From Chloroflexota bacterium (lineage in GTDB: Bacteria > Chloroflexota > Anaerolineae > Promineifilales > Promineifilaceae), in the NCBI GenBank assembly GCA_018004935.1, contig JAGNBF010000056.1:1-43922 (forward strand): a stretch of 43,922 bases of DNA, written 5' to 3'. The notes under the pieces were generated by a model. It had not been told where the DNA came from. It did no database searches and worked only from the letters and a program-made list of their open reading frames with translations. Both the position numbers and the translations under genes were made by a program. Shown piece by piece: positions 24,987-34,773 of this stretch; positions within the stretch are counted from its first letter, which is position 1; each line of letters opens with the position of its first letter.

Positions 24987-27248
24987 ATGGAATATTTGAT
25001 CTGGTTAGGTTTACGTCTGCGGCCGCGGCCCGGTTGGCTCCCTTTTATCCTGTTACTAACGATTCTGGGGACGCTGGTGGGGGCGGTCATGTCGGCCCGG
25101 TGGATACCGGAGATTGGCCTGATAGCCATGCTCGTTATCGTGGCCCTGATCTTGACCGTTGTTCTGGCGTTGCGGCCGCTCAAAGCAGTTTGGGCCTGGG
25201 CCTTGCTCCTGGCGTATGGGCTGATACTGACCTTCATAGAAGTGGGGCAGTTGCGGCCGCCATTGACTCTCTTATTCAAGGGGAGTGAAGCCACGGGTGA
25301 TTTCATTCAGCGGCAAACGTTGCTTCTACTGGTACGCATCTCTAGCTGGAGTGAGGCAGTGGCGGCGGGCAAAACCAGCCGCGAAACCGTCGTATTTGCC
25401 CTCATTGTCAGTTTCCTGGCCTGGATGCTAACCTGTTATGCCGCCTGGATGACCTTCCGCCAATACCAGCCGTTGCCCGGTCTGACACCCATTGGTGTGG
25501 CCCTGGCCGTTAACCATTATTTCAGCGATATTGAGATTTGGCCGGTGCTGATATTTATTCCACTGACGGCCTTACTCGCGGCCGCGATTCATTTTTACAC
25601 CCTGGAAACGGATTGGGAACGGCGAGGTGTAGACTTTTCCACCGAAATAAAAATGGACCTCCTCTTCAAGGCAACCTTAATCGCTGTTTTTCTTTTACCC
25701 TTCTCCTGGGTTGTGCCTTCCCTTCGCCCTTCAGTGCTGGCGGAGGTCTTCCAACACTCTTCGGTCATACAAGAAGCGGAAGCAGTCGCGGAGCGTGCCT
25801 TTGCCGGGGTGCGTCAGTCGCCACGAGACGATGAGGCGGCTCTGGTCGCTGACCTGGGTGATGGTGAGGTGTCTCAGGGCCTGCCCCGCGCTTTACTCAT
25901 GGGCAATCCCCCAGAACTTTTCACCACCCTGGTGATGACCGCAACCGTACAGATGACGGTTATCGCAGAAAATGCCGATGTGGCTGGGGGTAAGTGGCGC
26001 GGCTTAAGTTATGATGTTTACACCGGGCGAGGCTGGAGTGTAAGTCAATGGGACAACACCAGTACGGTTCCCGCTGACACGCCTATCCTTTCTCCAGATC
26101 CCTCGGCCAATGTCGTGACACAATCGGTGTATTGGCTTTTGGATGAGCGGCAGACACGGTATATGTTGGGCCATCCGGTGAATGTGAATCAGCCAGTTGT
26201 GGTAACCTGGCATGGAGAGAATGATCCGGCGCGGCTACAGGGAGAAGGCTGGCATTATGAGATAGTGACCGTTTTGCCCGCGGCCGCACCCGAAAATCTA
26301 CGCCAGAGTAACGCGGCCGCCATTCCTGCCTCTATCCAAGAACAATACACAGTTCTGCCTGATAGCCTGCCCTTACGGGTACGCCAGCTTGCCCGCCAGG
26401 TAACAAACGAGGCTCCCACAGCCTATGATCAGGCTATCGCCTTAGAAAAATTCTTGCGCCAGTACCCTTACACACTGAATGTAGAGCCACCCCCCACCCG
26501 CACGGATCTGGTGGATTATTTTCTCTTTGATTTGCAAAAGGGGTATTGTGATTATTTCGCTTCGGCGATGGTGGTGATGGCCCGGAGTCTGGATATTCCG
26601 GCGCGGCTGGTGGTGGGATATGCGGCCGCAACACCTGATGATAATGGTGTGCAAACAATTATGCAGGCCAATGCCCATTCCTGGCCTGAACTGTATTTTG
26701 GGGGTGTGGGTTGGGTGTCTTTTGAGCCAACGGCCGCTTATCCGGTTTGGGGGCCAACGGTACGACCAGAGGAGAACGCGGCCGCGCCACCCGATTTTAC
26801 TGCACTGCCTGCCGTTGCCTTACCCGCTCGTCAACCGGCCTTTGCGTTTCCCTGGTTAGCCATCTTAGGGCTGATTGCCGTTATCGGCGTGTGGCTGGAA
26901 TGGTGGCGCCGACAGGCCAAATTGTTACAAGAGGATGGGATTTTGTGGGCCTATGGGCGGTTACAACGACGAGCACGCCAGATTGATCAGCCCCTACGCA
27001 TAGGCGAAACACCGTATGAGTTCGCGGCCGCGTTGTCTAACACCTTACGCGCCTTCCCCGTTCGCTGGCAGACTCCCATTTGGCAACCTCTGAGCCAACT
27101 GATTGAGGCCTATGTATTGCACCGTTACAGCACGACCAAAACAATTGCCCCGGCAACCGGTTTCACATTATGGCACCAACTAGCGCGGCCGCTGTGGCTC
27201 ATCAGCCTCTGGCATCGGTTAAGGAAAACAGTGAAAAGTCAGCGGTAA
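24987..27248 (+). CDS. TgpA-like membrane transglutaminase/protease
   Basis: A 753-residue membrane protein with a DUF3488/TgpA-type N-terminus: about six hydrophobic spans within residues 15-250. An extracytoplasmic transglutaminase core follows, with catalytic Cys521 (KGYCDYFASAMV), His564 (AHSWPELYF) and an acidic third residue at Glu580 (GWVSFEPT), where Asp is more common in the family. A further membrane span lies near 620-640, and a C-terminal cytoplasmic DUF4129-like domain ends the protein. Nine GCGGCCGC octamers lie in it. The combination with DUF58 (20175) is a conserved gene pair in bacteria. The ATG at 24987 has no evident Shine-Dalgarno. Confidence 0.9.
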   Translation: MEYLIWLGLRLRPRPGWLPFILLLTILGTLVGAVMSARWIPEIGLIAMLVIVALILTVVLALRPLKAVWAWALLLAYGLILTFIEVGQLRPPLTLLFKGSEATGDFIQRQTLLLLVRISSWSEAVAAGKTSRETVVFALIVSFLAWMLTCYAAWMTFRQYQPLPGLTPIGVALAVNHYFSDIEIWPVLIFIPLTALLAAAIHFYTLETDWERRGVDFSTEIKMDLLFKATLIAVFLLPFSWVVPSLRPSVLAEVFQHSSVIQEAEAVAERAFAGVRQSPRDDEAALVADLGDGEVSQGLPRALLMGNPPELFTTLVMTATVQMTVIAENADVAGGKWRGLSYDVYTGRGWSVSQWDNTSTVPADTPILSPDPSANVVTQSVYWLLDERQTRYMLGHPVNVNQPVVVTWHGENDPARLQGEGWHYEIVTVLPAAAPENLRQSNAAAIPASIQEQYTVLPDSLPLRVRQLARQVTNEAPTAYDQAIALEKFLRQYPYTLNVEPPPTRTDLVDYFLFDLQKGYCDYFASAMVVMARSLDIPARLVVGYAAATPDDNGVQTIMQANAHSWPELYFGGVGWVSFEPTAAYPVWGPTVRPEENAAAPPDFTALPAVALPARQPAFAFPWLAILGLIAVIGVWLEWWRRQAKLLQEDGILWAYGRLQRRARQIDQPLRIGETPYEFAAALSNTLRAFPVRWQTPIWQPLSQLIEAYVLHRYSTTKTIAPATGFTLWHQLARPLWLISLWHRLRKTVKSQR

Positions 27249-27287
27249 CAACTAACCCTCTCGAGGCTGAGCTAGTGGGGGATGAAT

Positions 27288-27710
27288 TTACCCAACTGAA
27301 CGATTACGTTTTTCATAATACAGCGCCATACCCGTGGCAATTCCGCCGACAAGCTCCCAGATAGCAACCGCCAGAAAACGGGCTGGAGCCAACCCACTCA
27401 GAACACTCACGGTAAACACCGTAAACGTCAACGCCCGAAACGGAACCGTCCACCGGTAAAATTGGCGCACATCATTCAGGGCGGCCAGGACATAATAAAC
27501 GCCCATATTAAAGGACGCCATCGAGGATGCGGTGATAAAAACTAAGGTGTAATCGTGGCTGGCTCGTTGTGCTTTATCAACAACGGCAAAACCCAATTGC
27601 ATCAAGACAGTATTGGGGTTTAGAATGCCTAATAAACCTAACAAAAGGGCCATGACACCAAAAACGAAGATTGTCCAACCAGAAGGGGTTTGTATTTTGA
27701 ATCGGGACAC
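27288..27710 (-). CDS. Small four-helix membrane protein of unknown function
   Basis: A 140-residue integral membrane protein, if started at the GTG complementary to 27708-27710, which has GAGG upstream. A TTG at 27797 overlapping the upstream stop would add 29 residues. Four hydrophobic segments are visible: WTIFVFGVMALLLGLLGIL, ASSMASFNMGVYYVLAAL, FRALTFTVFTVSVLSGL and IWELVGGIATGMALY. No family is recognised with confidence. It lies directly downstream of the STAS-like gene, on the same strand and probably co-transcribed. Confidence 0.6.
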   Translation of the reverse strand: MSRFKIQTPSGWTIFVFGVMALLLGLLGILNPNTVLMQLGFAVVDKAQRASHDYTLVFITASSMASFNMGVYYVLAALNDVRQFYRWTVPFRALTFTVFTVSVLSGLAPARFLAVAIWELVGGIATGMALYYEKRNRSVG

Positions 27711-27793
27711 AGTTTGGACCTCGTTGAGCAAGGATGAAGGATAGACAAATGCGAGAGCCAGGCACCAGGATAGTGTGCTTCCTGGTCTGAAAA

Positions 27794-28165
27794 TCAATTA
27801 TTGGTTTGGATAAAGGTAAGGGCTTCTTCCATTGTGGGGAAAAGGTATAGCTTACGCCCCACTTTTGAAAAGATATTAAGTAGCATTTCGGCCAGGCCAC
27901 TGGCACCCACCACAATTTTGTTGCCAGAGTTGGCATGATTAGCGGCGGGCATGGAGAGAATACGGGGGACGCTACTCAGGAAGTTATTGGGGACACCTTG
28001 TATATCGCGCAGGTCAATGATGGTATGCACTATCCCCGAGGCCTGTTGTATGAGTTCCCCTTCCTGGGTAGTGATGTCCAGGGCTTCGTTCATAGTGGCA
28101 TTGCCTTTGATGGTCATTAATAACACACCTTCTAACCCCGGATACCAATCTACTGTTGATGTCAT
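27794..28165 (-). CDS. STAS/SpoIIAA-like small regulatory protein
   Basis: A 123-residue cytoplasmic protein with an alternating beta/alpha pattern: GVLLMTIKGNATMNEAL, IVHTIIDLRDIQGVP, NKIVVGASGLAEML and KLYLFPTMEEALTFI. This fits STAS or SpoIIAA-like domains. The Asp in the IIDLRD strand lies where anti-sigma antagonists have strand 3, but the phosphorylatable Ser of classical antagonists was not located with confidence. The ATG at 28165 has AAGGA upstream. The family call is tentative. Confidence 0.55.
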   Translation of the reverse strand: MTSTVDWYPGLEGVLLMTIKGNATMNEALDITTQEGELIQQASGIVHTIIDLRDIQGVPNNFLSSVPRILSMPAANHANSGNKIVVGASGLAEMLLNIFSKVGRKLYLFPTMEEALTFIQTNN

Positions 28166-28943
28166 AGAAGCTGTCCTTTAGGCAACAAAATGAAGGGGGG
28201 TCAGTGTAGTTTCCTTTAGTTTATTCCTCGTAACTACTAACTGGGGTTTAGAGCGAGAGGAGAGCGCGAGAGGAAATTACTCTGGAAAACCCTCTAGCTC
28301 TGGCTCTGAACTCTAAACTCAAGTACTAAGTAATCGTCCAAAAATAAGTTCCGCACAGACCTGACAGGTTTTCGGAAACCTGTCAGGTCTAAATCGGGAA
28401 GTTATTTTTAGATGTTCACTAAGTAATCGTCCAAAAATTGCCAGGGTGGCGCGGTCAGGAGACCGGCCACAGCAAATTGTTAAGTTAATTACGAACGATT
28501 ACTCATCGCACTTCTGTTTATGCCTGTTCTGGTTGCACTGGGGAAGAGATTATAACGCATTTTGCTATGGGGATAATAACGAGATGGGGGTTTGGGTTGG
28601 GCAATTTGCATAGCCGGGTTTTCCCCCACCCCTAGCCCCGCCCCCGGGGGCGGGGAACCTTGTAGGGGCTGTTTTTCGCGGGCAGACGCCCGCGAAAAAC
28701 AGCTCTGTTGATTTTTCCCATTTCCAGGAGAATTGTGGTTCATTGGGGAAAGTAGGTAATTGTCTTGTATCCGCCCTGCGGGCTAAAACGCCAGGCCGCA
28801 GATGAATTGATTCAACTGAAAATTACCTGTGCCATACCGGGTGTCTACCAAAGAGGCGCACCCCTTCCAGCCTCTGCTGTTCACTGTTCATGGATTAAGG
28901 GGTACAATGTAATGGTTAAAGCATGACACTCTACGAGGCTCCT
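28166..28943. repeat. Repeat-rich gap before the UPF0182 gene (families B, C, D, E)
   Basis: No gene is supported in this stretch. It carries family B (28327-28420, stem GACCTGACAGGTT/AACCTGTCAGGTC), family D (28443-28473), a family C variant in opposite orientation (28615-28720, with TTTTTCGCGGGC/GCCCGCGAAAAA) and a family E word (28770-28797). An 84-codon frame on the minus strand through the family C segment (28489-28743) is judged spurious. Confidence 0.8.
28880..28908 (+). promoter_or_regulatory. Candidate sigma-70-type promoter of the UPF0182 gene
   Basis: TTCACT at 28880-28885 and TACAAT at 28903-28908 are spaced 17 bases apart, about 36 bases before the chosen start at 28944. The -35 match is weak. 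Confidence 0.35.
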
Positions 28944-31856
28944 ATGTCAAATTATGATGATATTCCTGAAGTTTTTCGCCGGGCTATGGAAGAGATGGGG
29001 TGGGAAGCTGATGAGGAAGGGAAAGAAAAGAAAGAACAACCTCCTTCGTCACCACGCCCGCCACAACGTCCGCCGAGTTTTCCCCGTCCCACTTTCCGCC
29101 CTTTTTGGGCGAATCGCCGCTTCTGGCTTGTGATTTTGGGTCTGGTTATTTTGTTTAGTCTGGGTAGCCTTATCCGGGCTTATACAGATTGGCTGTGGTT
29201 TCGCAGTTTGGGCTATGGTCAGGTGTGGGTGACGCAGTGGGGTGTCAAGACAGCCACGTTACTGCTGTTTACGGGTATCGCGGCCGCAACCCTACTCCTC
29301 AATTGGTTGGTGGCTTTTCGCCGGGCCGGGGCTTCGGCGAGCACCGGGTTTAACCTGTTGCGCCTGCCGGGTTTACGCCCTCTGCTCATTGCCGCCGCGC
29401 TCTTCCTGGCTTATCTCTTCGGTGCGGCCGCAAGCAGTAACTGGGATCACTTTCTCCTCTACCTCAACCGCGTGCCCTTCAACATCACCGATCCCATCTT
29501 TCACCGGGACATCAGCTTTTACATGTTTGCCTTACCCGTCTTCCGTTTTTTGCAGGGGTGGATTATGCCCCTGTTCTTCATAGCCATATTGGGTGTGACG
29601 GGCCTGTATGCGCTGGGCAATTGGACTATTCTGCAACGCGGCCGCTGGCAACCTCAGGTTATCCCCGCCCTACGCCAACATCTAGCCCTGTTATTCATGT
29701 TTTTTGTGCTGGCCTGGGCCGCTGGCAACCTCATTGACATGGCAGATCTGGTCTATTCTTCGCGTGGGGTGGTGCGGGGCGTCAGCTACACCGACCTGCA
29801 CGCCACCCTGCCCGCCCTGCGCTGGCAAACCGCCCTCAGCGTTTTGTTCGCCTTAGCTATTGGTTACAACATCTTTCGCTTCGATTGGCGGCCGCTCCTT
29901 CTCACCGGTGGTTTATGGCTGGGTGTCGCTATTTTCGGCACCAACCTTTACCCCAGTTTACTCCAACGCTACGCCGTCGAACCGAATGAACTGGATCGAG
30001 AAAGTGAGTTCATTGATTACAACATTGAATTCACCCGCCTGGCTTTTAAACTAAATGACATCCAAATGATCCCCTTTGATCCCGGCAATGGCATTACGCG
30101 CCAGGATGTAAGCGACAACGCTGTCGCCCTAGACAATATTCGGGTATGGGATTACCGCCCCTTACAGACCACTTACAACCAGCTTCAATCTCTGCGCCCC
30201 TACTACCAGTTTGGGGAACTCGACATTGACCGTTATCTGGTGGACGGAGCGATTAGCCAGGTCATGCTGGGTGCTCGTGAATTGGATAAGAGCAAACTTT
30301 CCTCACCGACCTGGGTCAACCTGCATTTGGAATATACCCATGGGTACGGCATCGTCATGAACCCGGTTAACAAGATCACCCCTGATGGGCAACCGGCGTT
30401 TTATATAAGCAATTTGCCACCACAAAGCACCATTCCCCTGGAGATCACTCGCCCTGAGATTTATTTTGGTGAATTGATGGATGATGTGGTGTATGTGGGC
30501 AGTGGCCTGGAAGAGTTTGATTACCCATCAGGAAATGCTAATGTGTACAGCCAATATGGCGGCACCGGGGGTATCGAATTAAGCAATATCTTTCTCCGCC
30601 TGCTCTTTGCCATTCGCCTGGGTGATACCAATCTGCTCTTGAGCGACCGCATCACCAATGAAACGCGGGTTCTGCTTTACCGGGAAATTCGCCAGATGGT
30701 TGGGGAAATCAGCCCCTATCTGCGGATTGATGATGACCCTTACATCGTTTTGGCTGAAGGACGGTTATTCTGGATTATGGATGCGTACACAACCAGTACC
30801 CATTTTCCCTTTGCCACACCCTTAGATAATGGCCTTAACTATGTGCGGAATAGCGTAAAAATCGTTATTGATGCCTATAATGGCTCCATCACCTATTATC
30901 TGGCGGACCCGGATGACCCACTTATTCAAGCCTATAACCAGATTTTCCCTGACCTGTTGCTACCGCTGACAGAGATGCCTGACTATTTACAGGCGCATAT
31001 TCGTTACCCCGAAGATTGGTTTACCTGGCAGGCTCAGCAATATGCCAAGTACCATATGTTAGACACGCGTGTTTTCTACAATGAAGAAGATTTATGGCAG
31101 GTGCCCCAATTAGCGGCCGCGGCCAATCAAAATAAGGTAGTAATGGAGCCGTATTATGTGGTTTTCTCTTTACCCGACGAACCCAAAACGGAATATCTGC
31201 TGATTCAACCGTATACACCTAAGGGAAAGGACAATATGATTGCCTGGCTGGCCGCCCGCAATGACCCGCCCCATTATGGTGAACTAATCGTTTATGAGTT
31301 GCCTAAACAGGAATTGATTTTTGGCCCGATTCAGGTGCAGGCACGCATTGACCAGACACCAGAAATCTCCGAGCAGTTCACTTTATGGAATCAGAGTGGT
31401 TCACGGGTGACACGAGGTAATCTCATCGTTATCCCTATCAATGATTCGTTCCTGTATGTAGAGCCGGTCTATTTGCAGGCAGAAACGAGTGCGTTGCCGG
31501 AGTTGAAACGGGTCATTGTTGCCAGTGGCTCCCATATTGCCATGCGCGAAACATTAGCGGCCGCGCTTACCGCCCTGCTAGAGGATGAGCCGATTATTGT
31601 GGAAGCGCCTGTGGCGACGCCGGAACCAGCCGCTACACCTACGGCAGAAGCGGAGGTGATTGCTACACCGGTAACGTCGGTGATTGATTTGGAGACGGCA
31701 ACGATGGAAGAACTCATCGCGGCCGCGGATGCTCACTTTACCGCCGCCCAAACCGCCCAACAAAATGGCGACTGGGCCACCTATGGGGCTGAGTTAGCCC
31801 AATTGGAACTCGTTCTAAACCGACTTGTAACCTTATCAGAAAGTAGTGCTCCCTAA
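28944..31856 (+). CDS. UPF0182 (COG1615) family membrane protein
   Basis: A 970-residue member of UPF0182, a conserved family of unknown function. An acidic/Pro-rich cytoplasmic N-terminus is followed by about seven hydrophobic spans up to residue 330, then a large soluble region. Hallmarks of the family are visible: TDPIFHRDISFYMFALP and QRYAVEPNELDRESEFI. A Thr/Pro/Ala-rich stretch and a short helical tail follow from about residue 885. The ATG at 28944 is preferred over the ATG seven codons upstream because CGAGG lies six bases before it. Seven GCGGCCGC octamers lie in the gene. Function and partners are unknown. Confidence 0.9.
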   Translation: MSNYDDIPEVFRRAMEEMGWEADEEGKEKKEQPPSSPRPPQRPPSFPRPTFRPFWANRRFWLVILGLVILFSLGSLIRAYTDWLWFRSLGYGQVWVTQWGVKTATLLLFTGIAAATLLLNWLVAFRRAGASASTGFNLLRLPGLRPLLIAAALFLAYLFGAAASSNWDHFLLYLNRVPFNITDPIFHRDISFYMFALPVFRFLQGWIMPLFFIAILGVTGLYALGNWTILQRGRWQPQVIPALRQHLALLFMFFVLAWAAGNLIDMADLVYSSRGVVRGVSYTDLHATLPALRWQTALSVLFALAIGYNIFRFDWRPLLLTGGLWLGVAIFGTNLYPSLLQRYAVEPNELDRESEFIDYNIEFTRLAFKLNDIQMIPFDPGNGITRQDVSDNAVALDNIRVWDYRPLQTTYNQLQSLRPYYQFGELDIDRYLVDGAISQVMLGARELDKSKLSSPTWVNLHLEYTHGYGIVMNPVNKITPDGQPAFYISNLPPQSTIPLEITRPEIYFGELMDDVVYVGSGLEEFDYPSGNANVYSQYGGTGGIELSNIFLRLLFAIRLGDTNLLLSDRITNETRVLLYREIRQMVGEISPYLRIDDDPYIVLAEGRLFWIMDAYTTSTHFPFATPLDNGLNYVRNSVKIVIDAYNGSITYYLADPDDPLIQAYNQIFPDLLLPLTEMPDYLQAHIRYPEDWFTWQAQQYAKYHMLDTRVFYNEEDLWQVPQLAAAANQNKVVMEPYYVVFSLPDEPKTEYLLIQPYTPKGKDNMIAWLAARNDPPHYGELIVYELPKQELIFGPIQVQARIDQTPEISEQFTLWNQSGSRVTRGNLIVIPINDSFLYVEPVYLQAETSALPELKRVIVASGSHIAMRETLAAALTALLEDEPIIVEAPVATPEPAATPTAEAEVIATPVTSVIDLETATMEELIAAADAHFTAAQTAQQNGDWATYGAELAQLELVLNRLVTLSESSAP

Positions 31857-31857
31857 T

Positions 31858-32103
31858 CATTGACCCCATCCCCCCTGCCCCCGGGAAGGGGGGAATTCCA
31901 ATGGGGCATTTTTCGGGGCGAATGCCCCGAAAAATGCCCCTTAGAAAAGTTTCCCGCCCCTGGGGGCGGGGTTAGGGGTGGGGGGGATTCCATTACCTGA
32001 TTAATTTTTTGAACTACAATTGGCCTGGCGTTTTAGCCCATTTAGTAATTGTCCAAGAATAACTTCCCCATTGGCGGTGGCCGGTTTCCTGACCGTGCCA
32101 CCC
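31858..32103. repeat. Repeat families C, E and D before the decarboxylase-like gene
   Basis: Family C at 31858-32016 matches 18740-18904 over almost its whole length, starting two bases after the UPF0182 stop. A family E word (32023-32045) and an inverted family D unit (32076-32103, ...TTTCCTGACCGTGCCACCC) follow. The upstream extension of the decarboxylase-like frame from 32020 runs through these repeats and is rejected as coding. Confidence 0.85.
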
Positions 32104-32151
32104 ACCTTATTCCCAAACGATAACTTACAGTCAAAGGAGAGAAATCCGATT

Positions 32152-33345
32152 ATGCCGTTGGCACAGTGGTGGGAACGAAATGACCTGGCCTATCAGTCAG
32201 GTCGCTTGCATCTGGCAGGCAATGATCTACAGACTCTGGCGTGGAGCGCTGGTACGCCTACCTTTGTTTATAACGCTACCCGTGTAGGTGATAACCTGAA
32301 GCGCCTGGCAGAAGCCCTGACAATGCAGGCTGTTTCCCACAAAATTTTTTATGCTCTTAAGGCAAACCGCTTCTTACCCCTTGTTACTTACCTCAAGTTG
32401 CAGGGACGTTGTGGCCTGGATGTCTGTTCCCCCGGTGAGTTACGGCTGGCCCGGCAAATAGGCTTCGCCGAACAAGACATTACTTATACCAACACCTCAG
32501 TCTCAGATTATGATCTCGATGTGATTGCACGGCATCCCCAGGTGCATGTAAATTGTGACGCCCTCAGCACCATCCGCCGTCTGGGACAACGGTGCCCGGG
32601 GCGTACCATTGGGTTACGCATAGGGGCCGGGTATCATGCGGGGTTACATTATTCCGGGCAGAAGGCCACTAAATTTGGCTTATACCCGGATCGGTTTGCG
32701 GAAGCCCTGACACTGGCGCGTCAGTATGATCTGCAAATTAAGACACTACATTTTCACTTTGGGTCGGGCTATTTGACAGCGCAACTAGAGGCACTCGCGG
32801 CCGCGCTCCAGCACACTCACTGGTTTCTTGACCAATGCCCCACCATTGATACCCTGGACATTGGCGGTGGCCTGGGGCTACCCCTGGTTCCCGAACACCA
32901 ACCGTTGGACCTTAGCCTCTGGAGCCAACTGATTGCCCAACATGCCCAACAACGCAACCTGACCATCCATGTGGAACCCGGTGATTATCTGGTAAAAGAT
33001 GCAGGCGTGTTGCTGGTTCAGGTAAACTCAGTAGAAGAAAAAGGGGGCACGCTGTTTGTTGGGGTCAATGCGGGATTTAACCTGCAAAACCTGGCCGTTT
33101 ATTACCAGACTCCTTTTGTCGTGACGCCATTGTGTTGGGATGAAACGCGGCCGCAGACCCAACTCACCATCGCAGGCAACATCAACGAAGCCATTGACGT
33201 ATTAGCCACGGCTATTACCCTGCCCTTACCCGCCGAAGGGGATTATCTTGCCCTGCTGAATGTGGGGGGATATGGCGCATCTAGCAGTTCTAACCACTGT
33301 ATGCGTGGCGTTTATAGTGAATACCTCGTTACTGAGGGTGAATAG
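32152..33345 (+). CDS. PLP-dependent fold-III decarboxylase-like enzyme (LysA-related)
   Basis: A 397-residue protein of the diaminopimelate/ornithine decarboxylase family (alanine-racemase-type barrel plus beta domain). The PLP lysine fits YALKANRF near residue 68; HFHFGSGYL and DIGGGLGLP bind the cofactor phosphate region; GGYGASSSSNH is the C-terminal Tyr-containing motif. The usual Cys motif GPLCESxD is replaced by AGNINEAIDV, so the residue that completes the active site at the dimer interface is altered. Substrate is therefore uncertain: it may be a divergent LysA, a carboxynorspermidine-type enzyme or an amino-acid-modifying racemase-like protein. The ATG at 32152 follows GGAGAG; the longer frame from 32020 crosses repeats. 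Fumarylacetoacetase follows on the same strand. Confidence 0.75.
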   Translation: MPLAQWWERNDLAYQSGRLHLAGNDLQTLAWSAGTPTFVYNATRVGDNLKRLAEALTMQAVSHKIFYALKANRFLPLVTYLKLQGRCGLDVCSPGELRLARQIGFAEQDITYTNTSVSDYDLDVIARHPQVHVNCDALSTIRRLGQRCPGRTIGLRIGAGYHAGLHYSGQKATKFGLYPDRFAEALTLARQYDLQIKTLHFHFGSGYLTAQLEALAAALQHTHWFLDQCPTIDTLDIGGGLGLPLVPEHQPLDLSLWSQLIAQHAQQRNLTIHVEPGDYLVKDAGVLLVQVNSVEEKGGTLFVGVNAGFNLQNLAVYYQTPFVVTPLCWDETRPQTQLTIAGNINEAIDVLATAITLPLPAEGDYLALLNVGGYGASSSSNHCMRGVYSEYLVTEGE

Positions 33346-33378
33346 TTATAATAGACATTATCGGTAATAGCATTTGGA

Positions 33379-33435
33379 AACTTGCCGAAGGTTTGTGCCT
33401 TTGCGTAGTCAGTTGACATAAACCTTCGGCAAGTT
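33379..33435. repeat. 16-bp inverted repeat before the fumarylacetoacetase gene
   Basis: AACTTGCCGAAGGTTT (33379-33394) and AAACCTTCGGCAAGTT (33420-33435) form a perfect 16-bp stem with a 25-base loop, ending 16 bases before the ATG at 33451. It could terminate the upstream gene or act as an element; no T-run follows. Confidence 0.7.
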
Positions 33436-33450
33436 ATTAAGGTATAAGTA

Positions 33451-34719
33451 ATGACCCATCTCTCACCCTCATTCCTGTCCATCGCGCCTGATTCCCATTT
33501 CCCCATTCACAATCTGCCTTATGGCATCTTCTCCCGGCCTGGTGAGTTGCCCCGAGCCGGGGTTGCTATTGGCGAATGGGTTTTAGACCTGGCATTACTG
33601 GAATATGGCGGCTTCTTTGATCATCCCTTACTGCGGGGATTCACACCATTTTCGCAGGCCACGCTAAATGGCTTCATGGCTTTAGGCCGACCGGCCTGGC
33701 AAGTGGCTCGTCGGATTATTCAGAACATCCTCAGTGTGGATAACCCCACCTTACAGGATGATGCAGAACTGCGCGGCCGCGCCTTACATCCCCGCGCCCA
33801 GGTGCAAATGCACTTACCCGCCCACATTGGCGATTACACCGACTTTTACTCTTCCAAAGAACATGCGACCAATGTAGGGGTGATGTTTCGCGGCCGCGAT
33901 AATGCCCTCATGCCGAACTGGTTACACCTGCCTGTAGCTTATCACGGTCGCGCCAGCTCCATCATCCCCAGCGGCACTGACATTTACCGTCCCTACGGCC
34001 AGATCATCCTCAACGACAATACCACACCCACCTTTTCCCCCAGTCGCATGATGGATTTTGAGCTAGAGATGGGCTTCTTCATCGGGCCAGGCAACACCCT
34101 GGGCCGTCCCATCCCCATAGATACCGCGCCCGAACATATCTTTGGCCTCGTCCTCGTCAATGATTGGAGCGCCCGTGACATCCAAAGATGGGAGTATCAG
34201 CCGCTTGGCCCCTTTCTTTCCAAAAATCTGGCGACATCCATCTCGCCCTGGATTGTACCGCTGGAGGCTCTGGAGCCTTTCCGCACCACCGGCCCCACAC
34301 AAGACCCGCCCCCTCTACCCTATTTGCAAAGCATAGGCAATTGGGCCTATGACATTCAGTTAGAAGTACATCTGCAAAGCGAACAAATGGACAGCCCTAT
34401 CCCTATCTGCCGTTCCAACTTCCGCCATTTATATTGGAATATGCCCCAACAGATAGCTCACCACACCATCACGGGCTGTAATCTGCGCCCCGGCGATTTA
34501 CTGGCTTCCGGCACAATTAGCGGCCCAGAAGCGGGTAATTATGGCAGTCTGTTGGAGCTTACCTGGCGAGGGGAAAAGCCTATCTCCCTGCCTACGGGGG
34601 AACAACGCCGCTTTCTGATGGATGGCGACCGCGTCACCCTCACGGGTTGGTGCCAGGGGGATGGGTATCGGATTGGGTTTGGGGAAGTATCAGCCCGGCT
34701 GTTGCCACCGCCGGGTTAA
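33451..34719 (+). CDS. fahA: Fumarylacetoacetase
   Basis: Cleaves 4-fumarylacetoacetate into fumarate and acetoacetate, the last step of tyrosine and homogentisate breakdown. The 422-residue length and domain order match the eukaryote-like family: an N-terminal SH3-like domain, then the FAH catalytic domain. The segment DYTDFYSSKEHATN contains the metal Asp131 and the catalytic His138, and MFRGRDNALMPNWLHLP, FELEMGFFIGPGN and VNDWSARDIQRWEYQPLGPF follow in order. No other tyrosine-degradation gene is in the window. The ATG at 33451 has a weak GG-containing Shine-Dalgarno. Two GCGGCCGC octamers encode Gly-Arg. Confidence 0.95.
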   Translation: MTHLSPSFLSIAPDSHFPIHNLPYGIFSRPGELPRAGVAIGEWVLDLALLEYGGFFDHPLLRGFTPFSQATLNGFMALGRPAWQVARRIIQNILSVDNPTLQDDAELRGRALHPRAQVQMHLPAHIGDYTDFYSSKEHATNVGVMFRGRDNALMPNWLHLPVAYHGRASSIIPSGTDIYRPYGQIILNDNTTPTFSPSRMMDFELEMGFFIGPGNTLGRPIPIDTAPEHIFGLVLVNDWSARDIQRWEYQPLGPFLSKNLATSISPWIVPLEALEPFRTTGPTQDPPPLPYLQSIGNWAYDIQLEVHLQSEQMDSPIPICRSNFRHLYWNMPQQIAHHTITGCNLRPGDLLASGTISGPEAGNYGSLLELTWRGEKPISLPTGEQRRFLMDGDRVTLTGWCQGDGYRIGFGEVSARLLPPPG

Positions 34720-34773
34720 ACCATTAGTCGTTAGTAACGATACTGCCAAAGGGCATAATCTGACATTTTCCCA

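Noticed and set aside
28489-28743. 84-codon frame on the minus strand
   Set aside because: It is composed largely of a family C repeat and has no credible start context.
32020-32151. N-terminal extension of the decarboxylase-like protein
   Set aside because: It reads through repeat families E and D; ATG 32152 has a good Shine-Dalgarno.
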